Source: Halioglobus japonicus (GTDB lineage Bacteria; Pseudomonadota; Gammaproteobacteria; Pseudomonadales; Halieaceae). Taken from it: a stretch of DNA of 64,000 nt. Both the position numbers and the translations under genes were made by a program. Under the pieces are notes generated by a model that had not been told where the DNA came from, did no database searches, and was given only the letters and a program-made list of their open reading frames with translations. Location: contig CACSIL010000012.1 of the NCBI GenBank assembly GCA_902705825.1, positions 13 through 64,012 of the forward strand, given 5' to 3'. Below are positions 43,971 through 54,042 of the stretch, one piece after another; positions within the stretch are counted from its first letter, which is position 1, and each line of letters starts with the position of its first letter.

Positions 43971-45152
43971 TCAGGACTGGGTTTCAAACAGCTCCACCCA
44001 ATAGCCCAGTATGTTCAATTGTTCGGCGACAAGCTTCAGACACATCAGCAGAGGCACCGCGATTAAAACACCAATAGCACCCCAGAGAGACCCCCAGATC
44101 AGCAACCAAAGAATCATGATCAGGGGGTTCAGACGCATATGTTGACCGAGGATAGTCGGGGTGAGGATTTGCGATTCGAGCAGGTTAAGGCCCAAAAAAG
44201 CCAGCGCCGGAAAAAGTGCGGAAAAGCCCAGCCCAAACTGTACGAACCCCGCTATAAACAGTATGCAGGTACTGACCATTGTTCCGACATAGGGTGCATA
44301 ATTCAGCAACCCGACCAACACACCCCAGAGAATGGCATCTTCTACACCCAGCATCCAAAGTGCGGCTGTCGTTGCCAGACCAAGCACAGTATTGATCACC
44401 GTTACTGTCAGGATATAACGTGATAATTGCTGGCGCAGCCGTCCGACCAACAGAACAGCGCGGCGTTTGTTTGCTATCATTGGCAGCAGGTTGATGAAAT
44501 TATTGTAAAGACCCGGGCCATAGATGAGCAGAAACAGTACCAGAATCAACCAGACGCCAAATTGCGCAACAATGAATGGGGCCGCGCCCAGCATTGACAG
44601 CAATACCTCTATGCCGCTTGTCTTGACTCCTTCAACCAGAGCGTTCTCTGCGACTGGCGCAGGCTCCTCCACGACAGCGTCAACATCATCATCGGATTGA
44701 AAAAACCGGGAGAAACTGAAGCCCGATTCCCGCTGCGGTACCACCTGCTCTACTTGCGGTTCTTTCGGCGCCAAGGTATCGGTAATTTCCGTCAATTCTT
44801 CTGTCACCCGGGCGGTCAACTCCGGCAGCTTGCCCATCCATTTTTGTACCGGCTCGGCCAGTTCAATACTCAGCACGACAAAGGGGCCACCCAGCAGGCA
44901 CAGAAGCAACACCGATGAAATGGGGCGAGGAATACGAAGTCGCTTCAACCACGTCACTAATGGGCTGAGTAAAAGCGAGAACAAAAGCGCTACCACTATC
45001 GGCATCAATAGAGACCTGGCCGCGTACACGCTATACAGCACGGCCAGGGTTGCCAGACAATACAGTGACACCCGCACGCCAAAGCGCTCACCCACCCGAT
45101 CAACCAGCGATGTCGCTTCTATCGTAGCGTCTTGTTGCTCGGAATCTATCAT
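43971..45152 (-). CDS. AI-2E family transporter (PerM/YdiK-like)
   Basis: A 393-residue inner-membrane protein with about eight helices. Hydrophobic segments lie at about 30-80, 175-210, 235-300 and 320-380, with LGLNLLESQILTPTILGQHMRLNPLIMILWLLIWG near the C-terminus, the family signature region. A soluble insert (about 115-175) is acidic. The family includes exporters of autoinducer-2 and Na+/H+ transporters; the substrate cannot be stated here. Confidence 0.9.
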   Translation of the reverse strand: MIDSEQQDATIEATSLVDRVGERFGVRVSLYCLATLAVLYSVYAARSLLMPIVVALLFSLLLSPLVTWLKRLRIPRPISSVLLLCLLGGPFVVLSIELAEPVQKWMGKLPELTARVTEELTEITDTLAPKEPQVEQVVPQRESGFSFSRFFQSDDDVDAVVEEPAPVAENALVEGVKTSGIEVLLSMLGAAPFIVAQFGVWLILVLFLLIYGPGLYNNFINLLPMIANKRRAVLLVGRLRQQLSRYILTVTVINTVLGLATTAALWMLGVEDAILWGVLVGLLNYAPYVGTMVSTCILFIAGFVQFGLGFSALFPALAFLGLNLLESQILTPTILGQHMRLNPLIMILWLLIWGSLWGAIGVLIAVPLLMCLKLVAEQLNILGYWVELFETQS

Positions 45153-45200
45153 GGTGTTCCCTCTGCGAGCTGGCGCGCATAACGGTCAAACACGGGCAAA

Positions 45201-45992
45201 CTACCAGTCGTTACGCAGTTCCCGTAACTTCAGGAACACGGTAAGTGGATCGGGCTCAGACGGCATATCCGGGAAGCTATCACGCAACCTGGCTATTACG
45301 GCGGAACTGTCGAGCCGCATAAAAGTATTGATCTCCCTCTCCAGCGCCATATTGGATACCAGTGGATTATTCGGATCCTGATCCTTCACCTGCTCAAGCA
45401 GTTGGGCCGCACGCTGATTGCCGGGCTCGCGATCCAATGTAAAAGCAAGATTATTGGCCAGATAGTCGTGGCCGGGATAGACAAGGGTATCATCCGACAA
45501 GCGCCCCAATTGCTCGGCAAAAGTCGCGTATAGCTCTGGGGGATGACCACCGTGATGGCAGTTTCCCGCTCCGGCATTGAATAGCGTGTCACCGGAAAAA
45601 ATAGCCGGTGTATCTGTGTGCGACAGCAGGCAAATGTGGCACATGGTATGTCCTGGTGTATCCAGCGCCTCCAGCTCCACCGTCTTGCCAATCTTTATAA
45701 CATCACCCGCCTGCAAACCCCGGTCAATGCCTGAAATCGTCTCGCCGGCATTGGCATGCGCCAACAATCTTGCGCCAGTGGCTTTGATAACGGGTGCGTT
45801 CCCGCCAGTATGATCAGGGTGCTCGTGGGTATTGAGTACCTGCGTGATATCCCATCCGAGTTCTTTTGCCCGGGCCAGGCATTTTTCGTGATCCAGAGGA
45901 TCAATCGCCATCGCCTCACCCGTTTCACCACAGGCTATCAGGTAGTTAAAATTGCGGTAGGCGTTCCCGGTCCATATCTGCTCGACGATCAT
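45201..45992 (-). CDS. Glyoxalase II-like metallo-beta-lactamase hydrolase
   Basis: A 263-residue protein with the binuclear zinc motif THEHPDHTGG, later GHTMCHICLL, the metal-bridging Asp in FSGDTLFNAG, GNCHHGG and YPGHDYLANN, the hydroxyacylglutathione hydrolase arrangement. Glyoxalase II hydrolyses S-D-lactoylglutathione. The insert and the C-terminal helical region (to residue 263) fit this family better than lactonases. Monocistronic as far as seen. Confidence 0.85.
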   Translation of the reverse strand: MIVEQIWTGNAYRNFNYLIACGETGEAMAIDPLDHEKCLARAKELGWDITQVLNTHEHPDHTGGNAPVIKATGARLLAHANAGETISGIDRGLQAGDVIKIGKTVELEALDTPGHTMCHICLLSHTDTPAIFSGDTLFNAGAGNCHHGGHPPELYATFAEQLGRLSDDTLVYPGHDYLANNLAFTLDREPGNQRAAQLLEQVKDQDPNNPLVSNMALEREINTFMRLDSSAVIARLRDSFPDMPSEPDPLTVFLKLRELRNDW

Positions 45993-46234
45993 TCGCTAAC
46001 TCCCTCTGTTGCTATGGCACCCGGGGATAATAGCAGCGCGGGCCTGTCTATTACCATTGCTTACAACAAATGCTCTGGCGAAGAACCTCTTGTCGTTCGC
46101 GGCAAAACTTGACAAGATGAATTGACGTCGGCCGCGTGTAATATCGACCGCGATAACAGCAACGGCAGGTTGCCCACTTGTAGTACGATAACGCCACCGC
46201 GAAACAACCCGCCCAATAAAAAGGAGAATAACCC

Positions 46235-47653
46235 ATGCCTTCAGCTAACGCTCTGCAAGCTGCTGCTCTGGCCGCAGCGATGGTTTTGTCCACCGGCACC
46301 TCTGCGCAAAACGAAGCAGAATCCAGCAGCGTTGAAGCGATCGCGCAGGAGGCCTATATTTACGGTCTGCCGATGGTCATGCTCTACAGCATCATGTACG
46401 AGTATTCCATCGACGAAAACTCCGGTCAGTTCAAAGCGCCCTTTAACACCATAGCGAATATCGCCAGGGTGTACACCCCGGCAGACACGGCAATTGTGAC
46501 GCCCAACAGCGACACTCCTTATTCCTTTATATGGATGGACTTGCGAGCAGAGCCAATGGTGCTATGCGTCCCTGAAATTGCACCAGACCGCTACTACTCG
46601 GTCATGCTGACCTCGCAATATACATTCAACTTCGGCTATATCGGCACGCGGACCACCGGTAATGGCGCCGGTTGCTACGGCGTTGCCGGGCCGTCCTGGA
46701 CGGGTACCATGCCAGCAGGTATCGACACCGTATTCACCTCGGAAACAGATTTCGTCCTGGCGACATACCGCACACAGCTCTTTGATCCAGCGGACATCGC
46801 CAATGTGAAGGCGATTCAAGCCAAGTACAGCGCCCAACCCCTGTCCGTTTACCTGGGCAGCCCCAGACCAAAACCAACTGCTGCCGTCAACTGGCCTAAA
46901 ATTGACAAAACTACGGAAAAAACTGACCTGCTCGACTATCTGGCGTTTTTGCTGAAGTTCGCACCGACTGCCGGTGCGGCCGCTGTGGAGGTTCCGCTGC
47001 GCGAGCAGTTTGAATTGATTGGCGTCAGGGCCGGCAGACCTTTCCCGAGTACATCATTGAGCCAGGCCGATAGAGCCGCGATAGCGGATGCCGCAAAACC
47101 GGCAGAAGAGCAGATCAAGGAGAAGCTCAAAACAATCGGCACGCCCGCCGAGGGCTGGTTGTCGATCACCAGCGGGATAGGCGATCGTGCCGTATATGAT
47201 GGCGACTGGACGCAACGCGCTGCGGTAGCCACAGGCGGCATACTCGCCAACGATCCGGCTGAGGCTGTCTACGCTATCACCCGACAGGACAAGGATGGCC
47301 AACCGCTGGACGGCGCAAGCGCTGATTACACGCTGACGTTTCCTGCCGATGCCCTGCCACCGGTCAAAGCTTTCTGGTCGGTCACCATGTACAACGGCAC
47401 TACCCAGCTACTGGTAAAAAACCCCATTAATCGCTACCTGATCAACTCGGGGATGCTGGAGGAGTTGCAGAAAAATGCCGACGGCTCGCTGACCCTGTAT
47501 ATCCAGAAAGACGCGCCAACCGAACCAGAGCGCAAGGCAAACTGGCTGCCCGCGCCAAATGGCCCGATCTATATGGTATTGCGCCTTTACTGGCCAAAGG
47601 AAACAGTCCTCGACGGCAGCTGGCTGCCACCCGGAATCCAGCGCGCGCCCTGA
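46235..47653 (+). CDS. DUF1254/DUF1214 exported protein
   Basis: A 472-residue protein starting behind AAGGAG. A signal peptide (about 1-24, ending in STGTSAQ) precedes a DUF1254 domain (about 35-175, with YIYGLPMVMLYS and NSDTPYSFIWMDLRAEP) and a C-terminal DUF1214 domain (about 350-470, with FWSVTMYNG and NWLPAPNGPIYMVLRLYWP). Members are common in marine and soil bacteria, sometimes near sulfur- or hydrocarbon-degrading genes; function is not known. The upstream 240 bases show no gene. Confidence 0.9.
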   Translation: MPSANALQAAALAAAMVLSTGTSAQNEAESSSVEAIAQEAYIYGLPMVMLYSIMYEYSIDENSGQFKAPFNTIANIARVYTPADTAIVTPNSDTPYSFIWMDLRAEPMVLCVPEIAPDRYYSVMLTSQYTFNFGYIGTRTTGNGAGCYGVAGPSWTGTMPAGIDTVFTSETDFVLATYRTQLFDPADIANVKAIQAKYSAQPLSVYLGSPRPKPTAAVNWPKIDKTTEKTDLLDYLAFLLKFAPTAGAAAVEVPLREQFELIGVRAGRPFPSTSLSQADRAAIADAAKPAEEQIKEKLKTIGTPAEGWLSITSGIGDRAVYDGDWTQRAAVATGGILANDPAEAVYAITRQDKDGQPLDGASADYTLTFPADALPPVKAFWSVTMYNGTTQLLVKNPINRYLINSGMLEELQKNADGSLTLYIQKDAPTEPERKANWLPAPNGPIYMVLRLYWPKETVLDGSWLPPGIQRAP

Positions 47654-47687
47654 GTGTGTCCGACACGTTATCTAAGAGTATTCAGCA

Positions 47688-49436
47688 GTGACCAACAGCA
47701 ACAACATTCAGGCACCCGATACGGGTGCCACCACAGTACGTCCTTCCCGAAACCTGCTTTTTATGATTTGCATGGCGGTAGCCGTCGGCTCGGTAGCCGG
47801 TCTCGGCGCCTGGGCGTTTCGACTGCTGATCGGGCTGATTCATAACGCCTTGTTTCTCGGCCAGGTGAACGCGACCTATGATGCGAATGTTTTTACCCCG
47901 GCCAGCCCCTGGGGTATCGGCGTGGTGCTGGTACCAGTGGCAGGCGCACTGGTGGTGGCATGGTTGGTGAAAAATTTTGCTCCGGAAGCGAAAGGCCACG
48001 GTGTACCTGAAGTCATGGATGCCATTTACTATAACGAGGGCAAGATACGACCGCGTGTCGCGCTGGTGAAATCTCTGGCCTCGGCGATATCTATTGGCAG
48101 TGGCGGGTCTGTCGGGCGAGAAGGTCCCATTGTCCAGATCGGCTCCGCGTTCGGCTCCACGCTGGGAGCACTATTCCCAATGTCTATCAGCGATCGGGTT
48201 ACCCTGATCGCAGCCGGTGCCGGTGCCGGTATAGCTGCGACGTTTAACGCACCACTGGGCGGCATGGTCTTTGCCATCGAACTACTGCTGGTTTCCGTTA
48301 ATGCACGCAATATCATGCTGCTGACAACGGCAACGGTGGTGGCCACCCAGATCAGCCACTACCTGCTCGGCACGCTGCCCTCCTTTTATATACCGAGCCT
48401 TGAAGTACCGGACTTTCACTTGCTGAGCAACTGGGGTCTGCCAATGTTTGCCGTGCTGGGGGCCTTGATCGGATTACTTTCTGTGGCCTTTATTCGCGGG
48501 CTTTACGCAATGGAGGATGTCTTCGACGCACTGCCCGGTGACTACTACTTTCACCACTGTCTGGGCATGCTGTGCGTCGGCATCATGATGTATCTGATGC
48601 TGCAATACAGCGGGCAGTATTATGTCGAAGGTGTTGGCTACGCAACAATCATGGCAATCCTGCAAGGCGCGTTGAGTGACCCATGGTTTCTCATTCTGCT
48701 CACGGCGTTGAAACTGTTGGCTACCTGCTTGTCATTGGGGTCGGGCGCATCCGGTGGCGTCTTTTCCCCCGCGCTGTTCATGGGTGCAACAGGTGGCGCG
48801 GCATTCGGCCACCTCTGCGTGGCGATATTCCCCGGTCTCGACATCGCCATTGCCGTATTCGCCATTGCAGGCATGGCTGCAGCAGTAGCCGGTTCAACCG
48901 GCGCCGTGCTCACGGCCATCGTTATGCTGACAGAAATGACCCTGGACTCCTCTATTACGATGGGTCTGGCCATTGCCTGCGCTGCCTCCTACGTAGTGCG
49001 AAAATCTATCATGCAGGACAGTATTTATAGCATGAAACTGCGCGCGCGAGGCCACACGGTACCCGAGGGCCTGCACTCTGCAGTGCTTACCTCGCAACGG
49101 TTAGAGGATATGATGAGTACGGATTTCAGCATCGTAGACGGCAACGGCGTCGACACCGCCGCCGTTACTGTGCGCACGCAAAGCGGGAAAATCACCGCGG
49201 TATCCATGCAATCACCAGCATTAGCCGGCGCAGGAAGCACTCATGAGCCCGTAGAATACGTTCACTTGAGTCAGCAAACCACTCCGCTGGCCGCGGTGAG
49301 CGAACTATGGAACTCACAGGTCCGACTGGTACTGGTCTCACGCAACCCGCAACTGCAGCGCGCCCAGGATATCGTTGGTATCGTGGATGCTGACATGCTG
49401 GCGCGCGTACTCAATGTAGACAAGAGTCTTTCCTGA
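47688..49436 (+). CDS. ClC-family chloride channel/antiporter
   Basis: A 582-residue membrane protein starting with GTG. The ClC selectivity motifs are present: GSGGSVGREGPIVQIG (about 140-155) and GSGASGGVFSPALFMG (about 350-365). The core spans about 440 residues; the rest is a CBS-like cytoplasmic region (two partial CBS units, about 465-580). It moves chloride, either as a channel or in exchange for protons. It follows the DUF1254 gene by 34 bases and could be co-transcribed. Confidence 0.94.
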   Translation: MTNSNNIQAPDTGATTVRPSRNLLFMICMAVAVGSVAGLGAWAFRLLIGLIHNALFLGQVNATYDANVFTPASPWGIGVVLVPVAGALVVAWLVKNFAPEAKGHGVPEVMDAIYYNEGKIRPRVALVKSLASAISIGSGGSVGREGPIVQIGSAFGSTLGALFPMSISDRVTLIAAGAGAGIAATFNAPLGGMVFAIELLLVSVNARNIMLLTTATVVATQISHYLLGTLPSFYIPSLEVPDFHLLSNWGLPMFAVLGALIGLLSVAFIRGLYAMEDVFDALPGDYYFHHCLGMLCVGIMMYLMLQYSGQYYVEGVGYATIMAILQGALSDPWFLILLTALKLLATCLSLGSGASGGVFSPALFMGATGGAAFGHLCVAIFPGLDIAIAVFAIAGMAAAVAGSTGAVLTAIVMLTEMTLDSSITMGLAIACAASYVVRKSIMQDSIYSMKLRARGHTVPEGLHSAVLTSQRLEDMMSTDFSIVDGNGVDTAAVTVRTQSGKITAVSMQSPALAGAGSTHEPVEYVHLSQQTTPLAAVSELWNSQVRLVLVSRNPQLQRAQDIVGIVDADMLARVLNVDKSLS

Positions 49437-49465
49437 ACGTCACCCCGTAGACTGTTATAAAAATA

Positions 49466-51295
49466 TCAGTCTTGGGCGGGCGTTTTTGCGGATTGCACTG
49501 ACTCCGCTTTCTCACTCTCCAACTGCTGCGGCAATACCAGCGAAAGCAGCGTCCAACCGGGCGTTACTTCTGGCTGATAATCATCGGTAAAAGCGCGCAA
49601 GTGGTCATTCTTATCCAGCGCAAACAGCGGAATATGGCTCTTGCCCCTGGCCGCTTGATAGTCGGCGAGATTGAAGTTCTCCGTTAACAGCGTCGCCTTG
49701 ATCTCAGCTCCCTGAGCGATCAGGCTGGCCAGCTTCTGTTGCGTCACGTCCTCACCAAACAAGCGCGGCGCACGATAAGTCTCTGCCACGCGGTGCTTCT
49801 CGGATGCATCTTTTTCCTTGGAAGTACGCAGCGTAAAAACGCGATTACGCCCAAACTCACGCTTGAACTTGAGCGCAGACAGTGTATTGAGTGCGGGCCG
49901 CCGGGACATCGCAAACAAGCGCCCTATTCCCTCAAGCTCTAGCTGTCGATCAGCGTGGGCCGAAACCGGTTCGCCATAATAGGTGTCCAGTCCATCCATG
50001 CGCGCGGCCTGTATTTCAGACCAGGTGGTGTCGGTCAACTTCACGCGAAACCCCTGATCCAGCAACGCTTTACCGATAGTTCTTGCCACCAGGTTAGCAC
50101 CGACAATCAAGATTCCGCGAGGATCCTCTTCCACCAGGCCCAGTGCACGCGCGACAAAACGTGCAGTGAGACTCTGCAGCACAACCGTGAAGATAATGAC
50201 CAAAAAGGTATATGACACCAGCAGATCGGCATCCGGGTAACCGGCATCCTGCAGGCGCAAAGCGAACAGCGAGGATACCGCTGCGGCGACGATTCCGCGT
50301 GGCGCAACCCATGCCACCAGAGCACGTTCGCGCCAGTTATAGCTGCCACCGAGTGTACTGACCCACACCACAATAGGTCTCGCCAGCAACACCACCACCA
50401 GCACTGCCACCCCACCCCAACCGGTGGCGATAATATCCGCAGGATTGGTGCGTGCACCCAAGACGATAAAGAGCATGGAAATAATCAATATCGACAAGCT
50501 TTCCTTGAAACTAAGCACCTCAGCCATATCGACACCACGCGTATTGGCCAGCCACACACCCATAATCGTCACCGCAAGCAAGCCGGATTCGTGAGCGAGG
50601 AAATTACTGGTGGCAAAAGCCAGTACGACCCATGCCAGCGCTACAACATTGAGCAGGTACTCGGGAATCCAGTGCCGGCGGATCAGAAAAGCCAGCGTTA
50701 ATGCCGCTACTGCGCCCGCCACAGTGCCCACGGCGATACTTTGTAGAAAGAGCATATAGGATTCGTTGCCGGCCACGATAAACTGAAACACCAGGACTGC
50801 GAGCAAGGCACCCACCGGGTCAATCAGAATACCTTCCCAACGCAACAGCTGGCTGACTTCAGGGGTCGCTCGCATAGTGCGCAGCAAAGGGTTGATCACC
50901 GTGGGACCCGTCACTATTACCAGAGCGGCAAACAGCAGGGCCAATTCGACCGAGAAATCGACCAGCAACCAGCACCCGCCGGCAATTAATACCCAGTTGA
51001 GCAACGCCCCCCAACTGACAAGGTTGCTCACCGCTGCACCGTGACCGCGCAAATCACTAAATCTGAGCGTCAACCCACCTTCGAACAACACCAGCGCTAC
51101 ACCCAGTGACACCATCGGGAAAAGGGTATCGCCAAACATTTCATCGGGCCGCAACAGTCCCGTCACCGGCCCGGCGACAACGCCAATCACCAGCAGGGCC
51201 AGAATCGCCGGCAGACGTAAACGCCAGGACAGCCACTGGGCAAGCGCACCCAGCACGATCACGGCGGAAATTACATATAGCAGGGTGTCATGCAT
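49466..51295 (-). CDS. CPA1-type Na+/H+ antiporter with TrkA-N-like domain
   Basis: A 609-residue protein with about twelve helices in the first 390 residues (a Na_H_exchanger core with VTGPTVINPLLRTM and LIDPVGALLAVLVF) and a cytoplasmic NAD-binding RCK/TrkA-N-like domain from about 400 (GILIVGANLVARTIG, Rossmann pattern). The remaining C-terminus is a second soluble region. It exchanges Na+ or K+ for protons, with regulation by the nucleotide-binding domain likely. Convergent with the ClC gene. Confidence 0.93.
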   Translation of the reverse strand: MHDTLLYVISAVIVLGALAQWLSWRLRLPAILALLVIGVVAGPVTGLLRPDEMFGDTLFPMVSLGVALVLFEGGLTLRFSDLRGHGAAVSNLVSWGALLNWVLIAGGCWLLVDFSVELALLFAALVIVTGPTVINPLLRTMRATPEVSQLLRWEGILIDPVGALLAVLVFQFIVAGNESYMLFLQSIAVGTVAGAVAALTLAFLIRRHWIPEYLLNVVALAWVVLAFATSNFLAHESGLLAVTIMGVWLANTRGVDMAEVLSFKESLSILIISMLFIVLGARTNPADIIATGWGGVAVLVVVLLARPIVVWVSTLGGSYNWRERALVAWVAPRGIVAAAVSSLFALRLQDAGYPDADLLVSYTFLVIIFTVVLQSLTARFVARALGLVEEDPRGILIVGANLVARTIGKALLDQGFRVKLTDTTWSEIQAARMDGLDTYYGEPVSAHADRQLELEGIGRLFAMSRRPALNTLSALKFKREFGRNRVFTLRTSKEKDASEKHRVAETYRAPRLFGEDVTQQKLASLIAQGAEIKATLLTENFNLADYQAARGKSHIPLFALDKNDHLRAFTDDYQPEVTPGWTLLSLVLPQQLESEKAESVQSAKTPAQD

Positions 51296-51416
51296 CGGAC
51301 GTTACTCACTATCAACAGAGAAACGCACGGTGCGTTAGGCGTGAGAGAATGTCAATTATTCCCAGTGGAAGTCTTCATCAGCGCGGCCTCTACCTGACTA
51401 GCTGGCAGGGAACCGT

Positions 51417-51875
51417 CTATTTATCGGCTGAAATAGCCCGCAGTTGTGCGTGGATTGTATCCAGTGGCAGGCCCAGGATCTGACCCGCAAAGGTGACAGC
51501 CTCCGACTCGCTGCGTTCCAATGCATTATCGACGGCCATGACATCCAGCATCATCCACAGAATCTCGAACTTTTGCTCATCGGAGAGGCCTTGGGCGATG
51601 TCCCGCAAACGCGTGAGAATATGTTCGTCGTCCGATAGGGCCATAATGGCACCCCTCAGCCGTTCCAGCGCTTCGGGGCCGGGGATTTTCATCTGCGTCG
51701 AGAGCAAATCAATCATTCGATTGCTTTCCTGCTCTGAAATCTCTCCGTCACTCTTGGCGACATACACCAGCAGTGTGGATATCAGATAGCGGGCGTCGTA
51801 GGTTTCAGACCGCTCGTGTGCAGCAATAACCAGGCTTGCACCTTCGAAGCGAGAATCATCTGTAGGGTATGTCAT
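51417..51875 (-). CDS. TerB-like helical protein
   Basis: A 152-residue all-helical protein matching the TerB/tellurite-resistance fold: LLVYVAKSDGEISEQESNRMIDLL, DEQKFEILWMMLDVMAVDNALERSESEAV, with acidic D.E residues spaced as in TerB metal-binding positions. TerB-like domains occur alone in many genomes without any link to tellurite. No other ter gene is nearby, so tellurite resistance should not be assumed. Confidence 0.85.
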   Translation of the reverse strand: MTYPTDDSRFEGASLVIAAHERSETYDARYLISTLLVYVAKSDGEISEQESNRMIDLLSTQMKIPGPEALERLRGAIMALSDDEHILTRLRDIAQGLSDEQKFEILWMMLDVMAVDNALERSESEAVTFAGQILGLPLDTIHAQLRAISADK

Positions 51876-51973
51876 ATAGCGGTTCCGGAATGCGCAAATC
51901 TCTCTGCTGTTTTTGTATCTGCACTGAGTATAGCGCCTCTTTTGCCACCTGTGGGCTCAGCAATGCGAAAATG

Positions 51974-52876
51974 CTAATCGCTGTTCCAGCGCGGCAGACC
52001 GGCTGCGGCCATCGCCACTACATCGTGAGCGGGCAACACTGTAACGTCAGGCAGCTGATCCAACAGTGCGAGCCAAGTGCGTAACTGCGCCGTGCGATCA
52101 GTATCTTCGGGCACTATGAGCGCGCTGTACCACCAGGGTTTGGGCAGATTGTTGACCAGGGAACCCCTGTCGTTGGTGATATCACCGGAGAACACCCAGA
52201 TTCTGCCCTCTACCCTGACGATATACATCGTACTGCCGGGTGTATGCCCGCCCAGCGAGACAGCCAATAGACCGGGAAAGCCGGGTACCTCTTTGATAAC
52301 AGCGGCAGACAACATGTCTCGTGAACAGCTGGCAGCGTCCAGCGCCACCATACCGATCTCTGTGGTGTAGTTCAGTTCCTGCGTCTGCAACGGGGTCTGA
52401 TACACCGTGGCAGGGCTGTTTTGGGCTGCACATATCTCGGGCAGCCCCTCGGTATGATCGTTGTGCAGATGGGTAAAGGCTATGCCGGTAACCGACTGGA
52501 CAGCCGGGCCCAATTGCGCCGCCAAAGAACCAAAGGTCTCGGTCGGGGCGGCGCCAAGCAGCTCCATAGGTTTGCCAAACGCCACGGCATTTGCCGGCGG
52601 CATGCCTGTGTCAATCAGGAAGCGCCGCCCGCCGGGCCAGTCGATCAGAATGCCGGGATGACCCAGCTCGCCGATGAAAGTCTGCTGGCTGGCAGTGTTG
52701 ATATAGGCCAGCCCAATCGGCCCCCCCGGCACATCCAGCGCAGCTTCCAAGGCATCCAAACCGGGTAATTCGGGGGTGATATGTTGAATCTGCCAACGCG
52801 CTGGCACAGTAAACAAAAGCAGGCCGACGCAGCAGAGAACGATGAGCCCAAGCAGGTACAGTAGAAATTTACGCAT
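51974..52876 (-). CDS. Exported metallo-beta-lactamase-fold hydrolase
   Basis: A 300-residue protein with an N-terminal membrane anchor or signal (about 3-24, LLYLLGLIVLCCVGLLLFTV). Zinc motif THLHNDHTEGLPE (about 137-148), later LGGHTPGSTMY and the Asp of FSGDITND, typical of the fold. The substrate is unknown; the localisation suggests the periplasm. The domain runs to the end. Neighbours share no clear function. Confidence 0.88.
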   Translation of the reverse strand: MRKFLLYLLGLIVLCCVGLLLFTVPARWQIQHITPELPGLDALEAALDVPGGPIGLAYINTASQQTFIGELGHPGILIDWPGGRRFLIDTGMPPANAVAFGKPMELLGAAPTETFGSLAAQLGPAVQSVTGIAFTHLHNDHTEGLPEICAAQNSPATVYQTPLQTQELNYTTEIGMVALDAASCSRDMLSAAVIKEVPGFPGLLAVSLGGHTPGSTMYIVRVEGRIWVFSGDITNDRGSLVNNLPKPWWYSALIVPEDTDRTAQLRTWLALLDQLPDVTVLPAHDVVAMAAAGLPRWNSD

Positions 52877-53056
52877 CGCGGCACCTACCTCTATAAGATG
52901 GGTTTTATAGCGCCGTACACATGAACACTGACCGCACCACAGGTTTACAGGATAGCGGAACCGCCCACAATATGGCTAGATAAACAGAGGTAGATTGTCG
53001 AACCAGAGAGACCGCCGAACCAGAAGGTGCTAGCTTCCGGTTCTGCCCAGCGTTGC

Positions 53057-54001
53057 CTAGCCCTTGGAAATTTTCAGAACCTGACCGACCTGCAGCACAT
53101 CACTGGCGGCACCGTTTACCTGACGCAGCTGCTGCACACTTGTACCGTAGCGATTGGCAATACGCCACAGCGTATCACCACGATTGACTCGGTGGGTGGT
53201 TTCGTAGGTTGCAACCACCTCTCCGTTGCTACTGGAGGCCGCGCCAGTGGGTATGCGTAACTTCTGACCGACATTGATCAGGTTTCCTCGCAAGGTGTTC
53301 ACCGCACGCAACTGCGCCACACGGATGCCGTTGCGCTGGGCAATCTCGGAGAGCGTGTCTCCCTTTTGAACCACATACCGCTGGTAGGCACCGGCATAGG
53401 AGGTGCTCTGCGACGCATCACTGCTGCGGGTACTCTTGCCGGTAAGCTTCGCCACTCTGGTTTCGTAATGCTCGGCGTAGACAGCAACGTGATAATGCGG
53501 GGGATAGCGTTCCCGCGTGACATCTACCACTTTCTCACGCTCCAGCGAAAGCAATGTATTTTCAAGCCAGGCACGACACTTTCGCGTTTTGGGTATACGC
53601 AAATCTACCGCCATTCCTGTGGGGTGTACCGAGTGAGCAACTGAATTGGCTGGCTGACGATCCCTGGGACGTAACAGGCTGGTGACTGTGAGCTTTTCCC
53701 CACACCGGCTGTAGTACTGTGAGCTGAGCCGCGACAGGAACAACCGGGTACCGGGCACCGCATAAGGGAAAGAGACATCGTGTAAGTCCATGTATCGATC
53801 TGGCGATACATGAATTAATTCATTGGCACTGATAGCGGATTTCAGCGCATTTGCACTCTGCACAAATGTAAACCCGTAGGAAACTGCTGTGCGATACTGC
53901 TTGTCGATAGACGCGCGCGACCCTTTTAGCGTCTGTGCGTGAACCGCACTTACGCACAAAGACAGAATCAGAATGAGCTGAATTTTTATTAGGTTATTCA
54001 A
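53057..54001 (-). CDS. DUF5715 protein with M15-like motif and two LysM domains
   Basis: A 314-residue exported protein (signal about 1-22, SAVHAQ). The first 190 residues belong to what I recall as DUF5715; they contain SVHPTGMAVDL and PPHYHVAVY, which resemble the SxHxxGxAxD and HxH zinc motifs of M15 peptidases that cut peptidoglycan peptides. Two LysM modules follow (about 208-251 and 266-312, each with QKGDTLSEIAQRNG-like or NRGDTLWRIANRYG motifs), which bind peptidoglycan. A cell-wall peptidase role is plausible, not shown. Confidence 0.85.
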   Translation of the reverse strand: MNNLIKIQLILILSLCVSAVHAQTLKGSRASIDKQYRTAVSYGFTFVQSANALKSAISANELIHVSPDRYMDLHDVSFPYAVPGTRLFLSRLSSQYYSRCGEKLTVTSLLRPRDRQPANSVAHSVHPTGMAVDLRIPKTRKCRAWLENTLLSLEREKVVDVTRERYPPHYHVAVYAEHYETRVAKLTGKSTRSSDASQSTSYAGAYQRYVVQKGDTLSEIAQRNGIRVAQLRAVNTLRGNLINVGQKLRIPTGAASSSNGEVVATYETTHRVNRGDTLWRIANRYGTSVQQLRQVNGAASDVLQVGQVLKISKG

Positions 54002-54042
54002 GTCGTGTCCCCCCGCGTAAATGCTGTGTAGAGATTATTGAG

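Noticed and set aside
46051..46299. 82-residue frame overlapping the DUF1254 start
   Set aside because: Antisense shadow of the DUF1254 gene.
49448..49472. AGACTG...CAGTCT stem between ClC and antiporter genes
   Set aside because: Six base pairs around an AT-rich 12-base loop without a T-run; too weak to call a terminator.
51417..51875. Tellurite-resistance operon
   Set aside because: Only a single TerB-like gene is present; no terA, terC, terD or terZ nearby.
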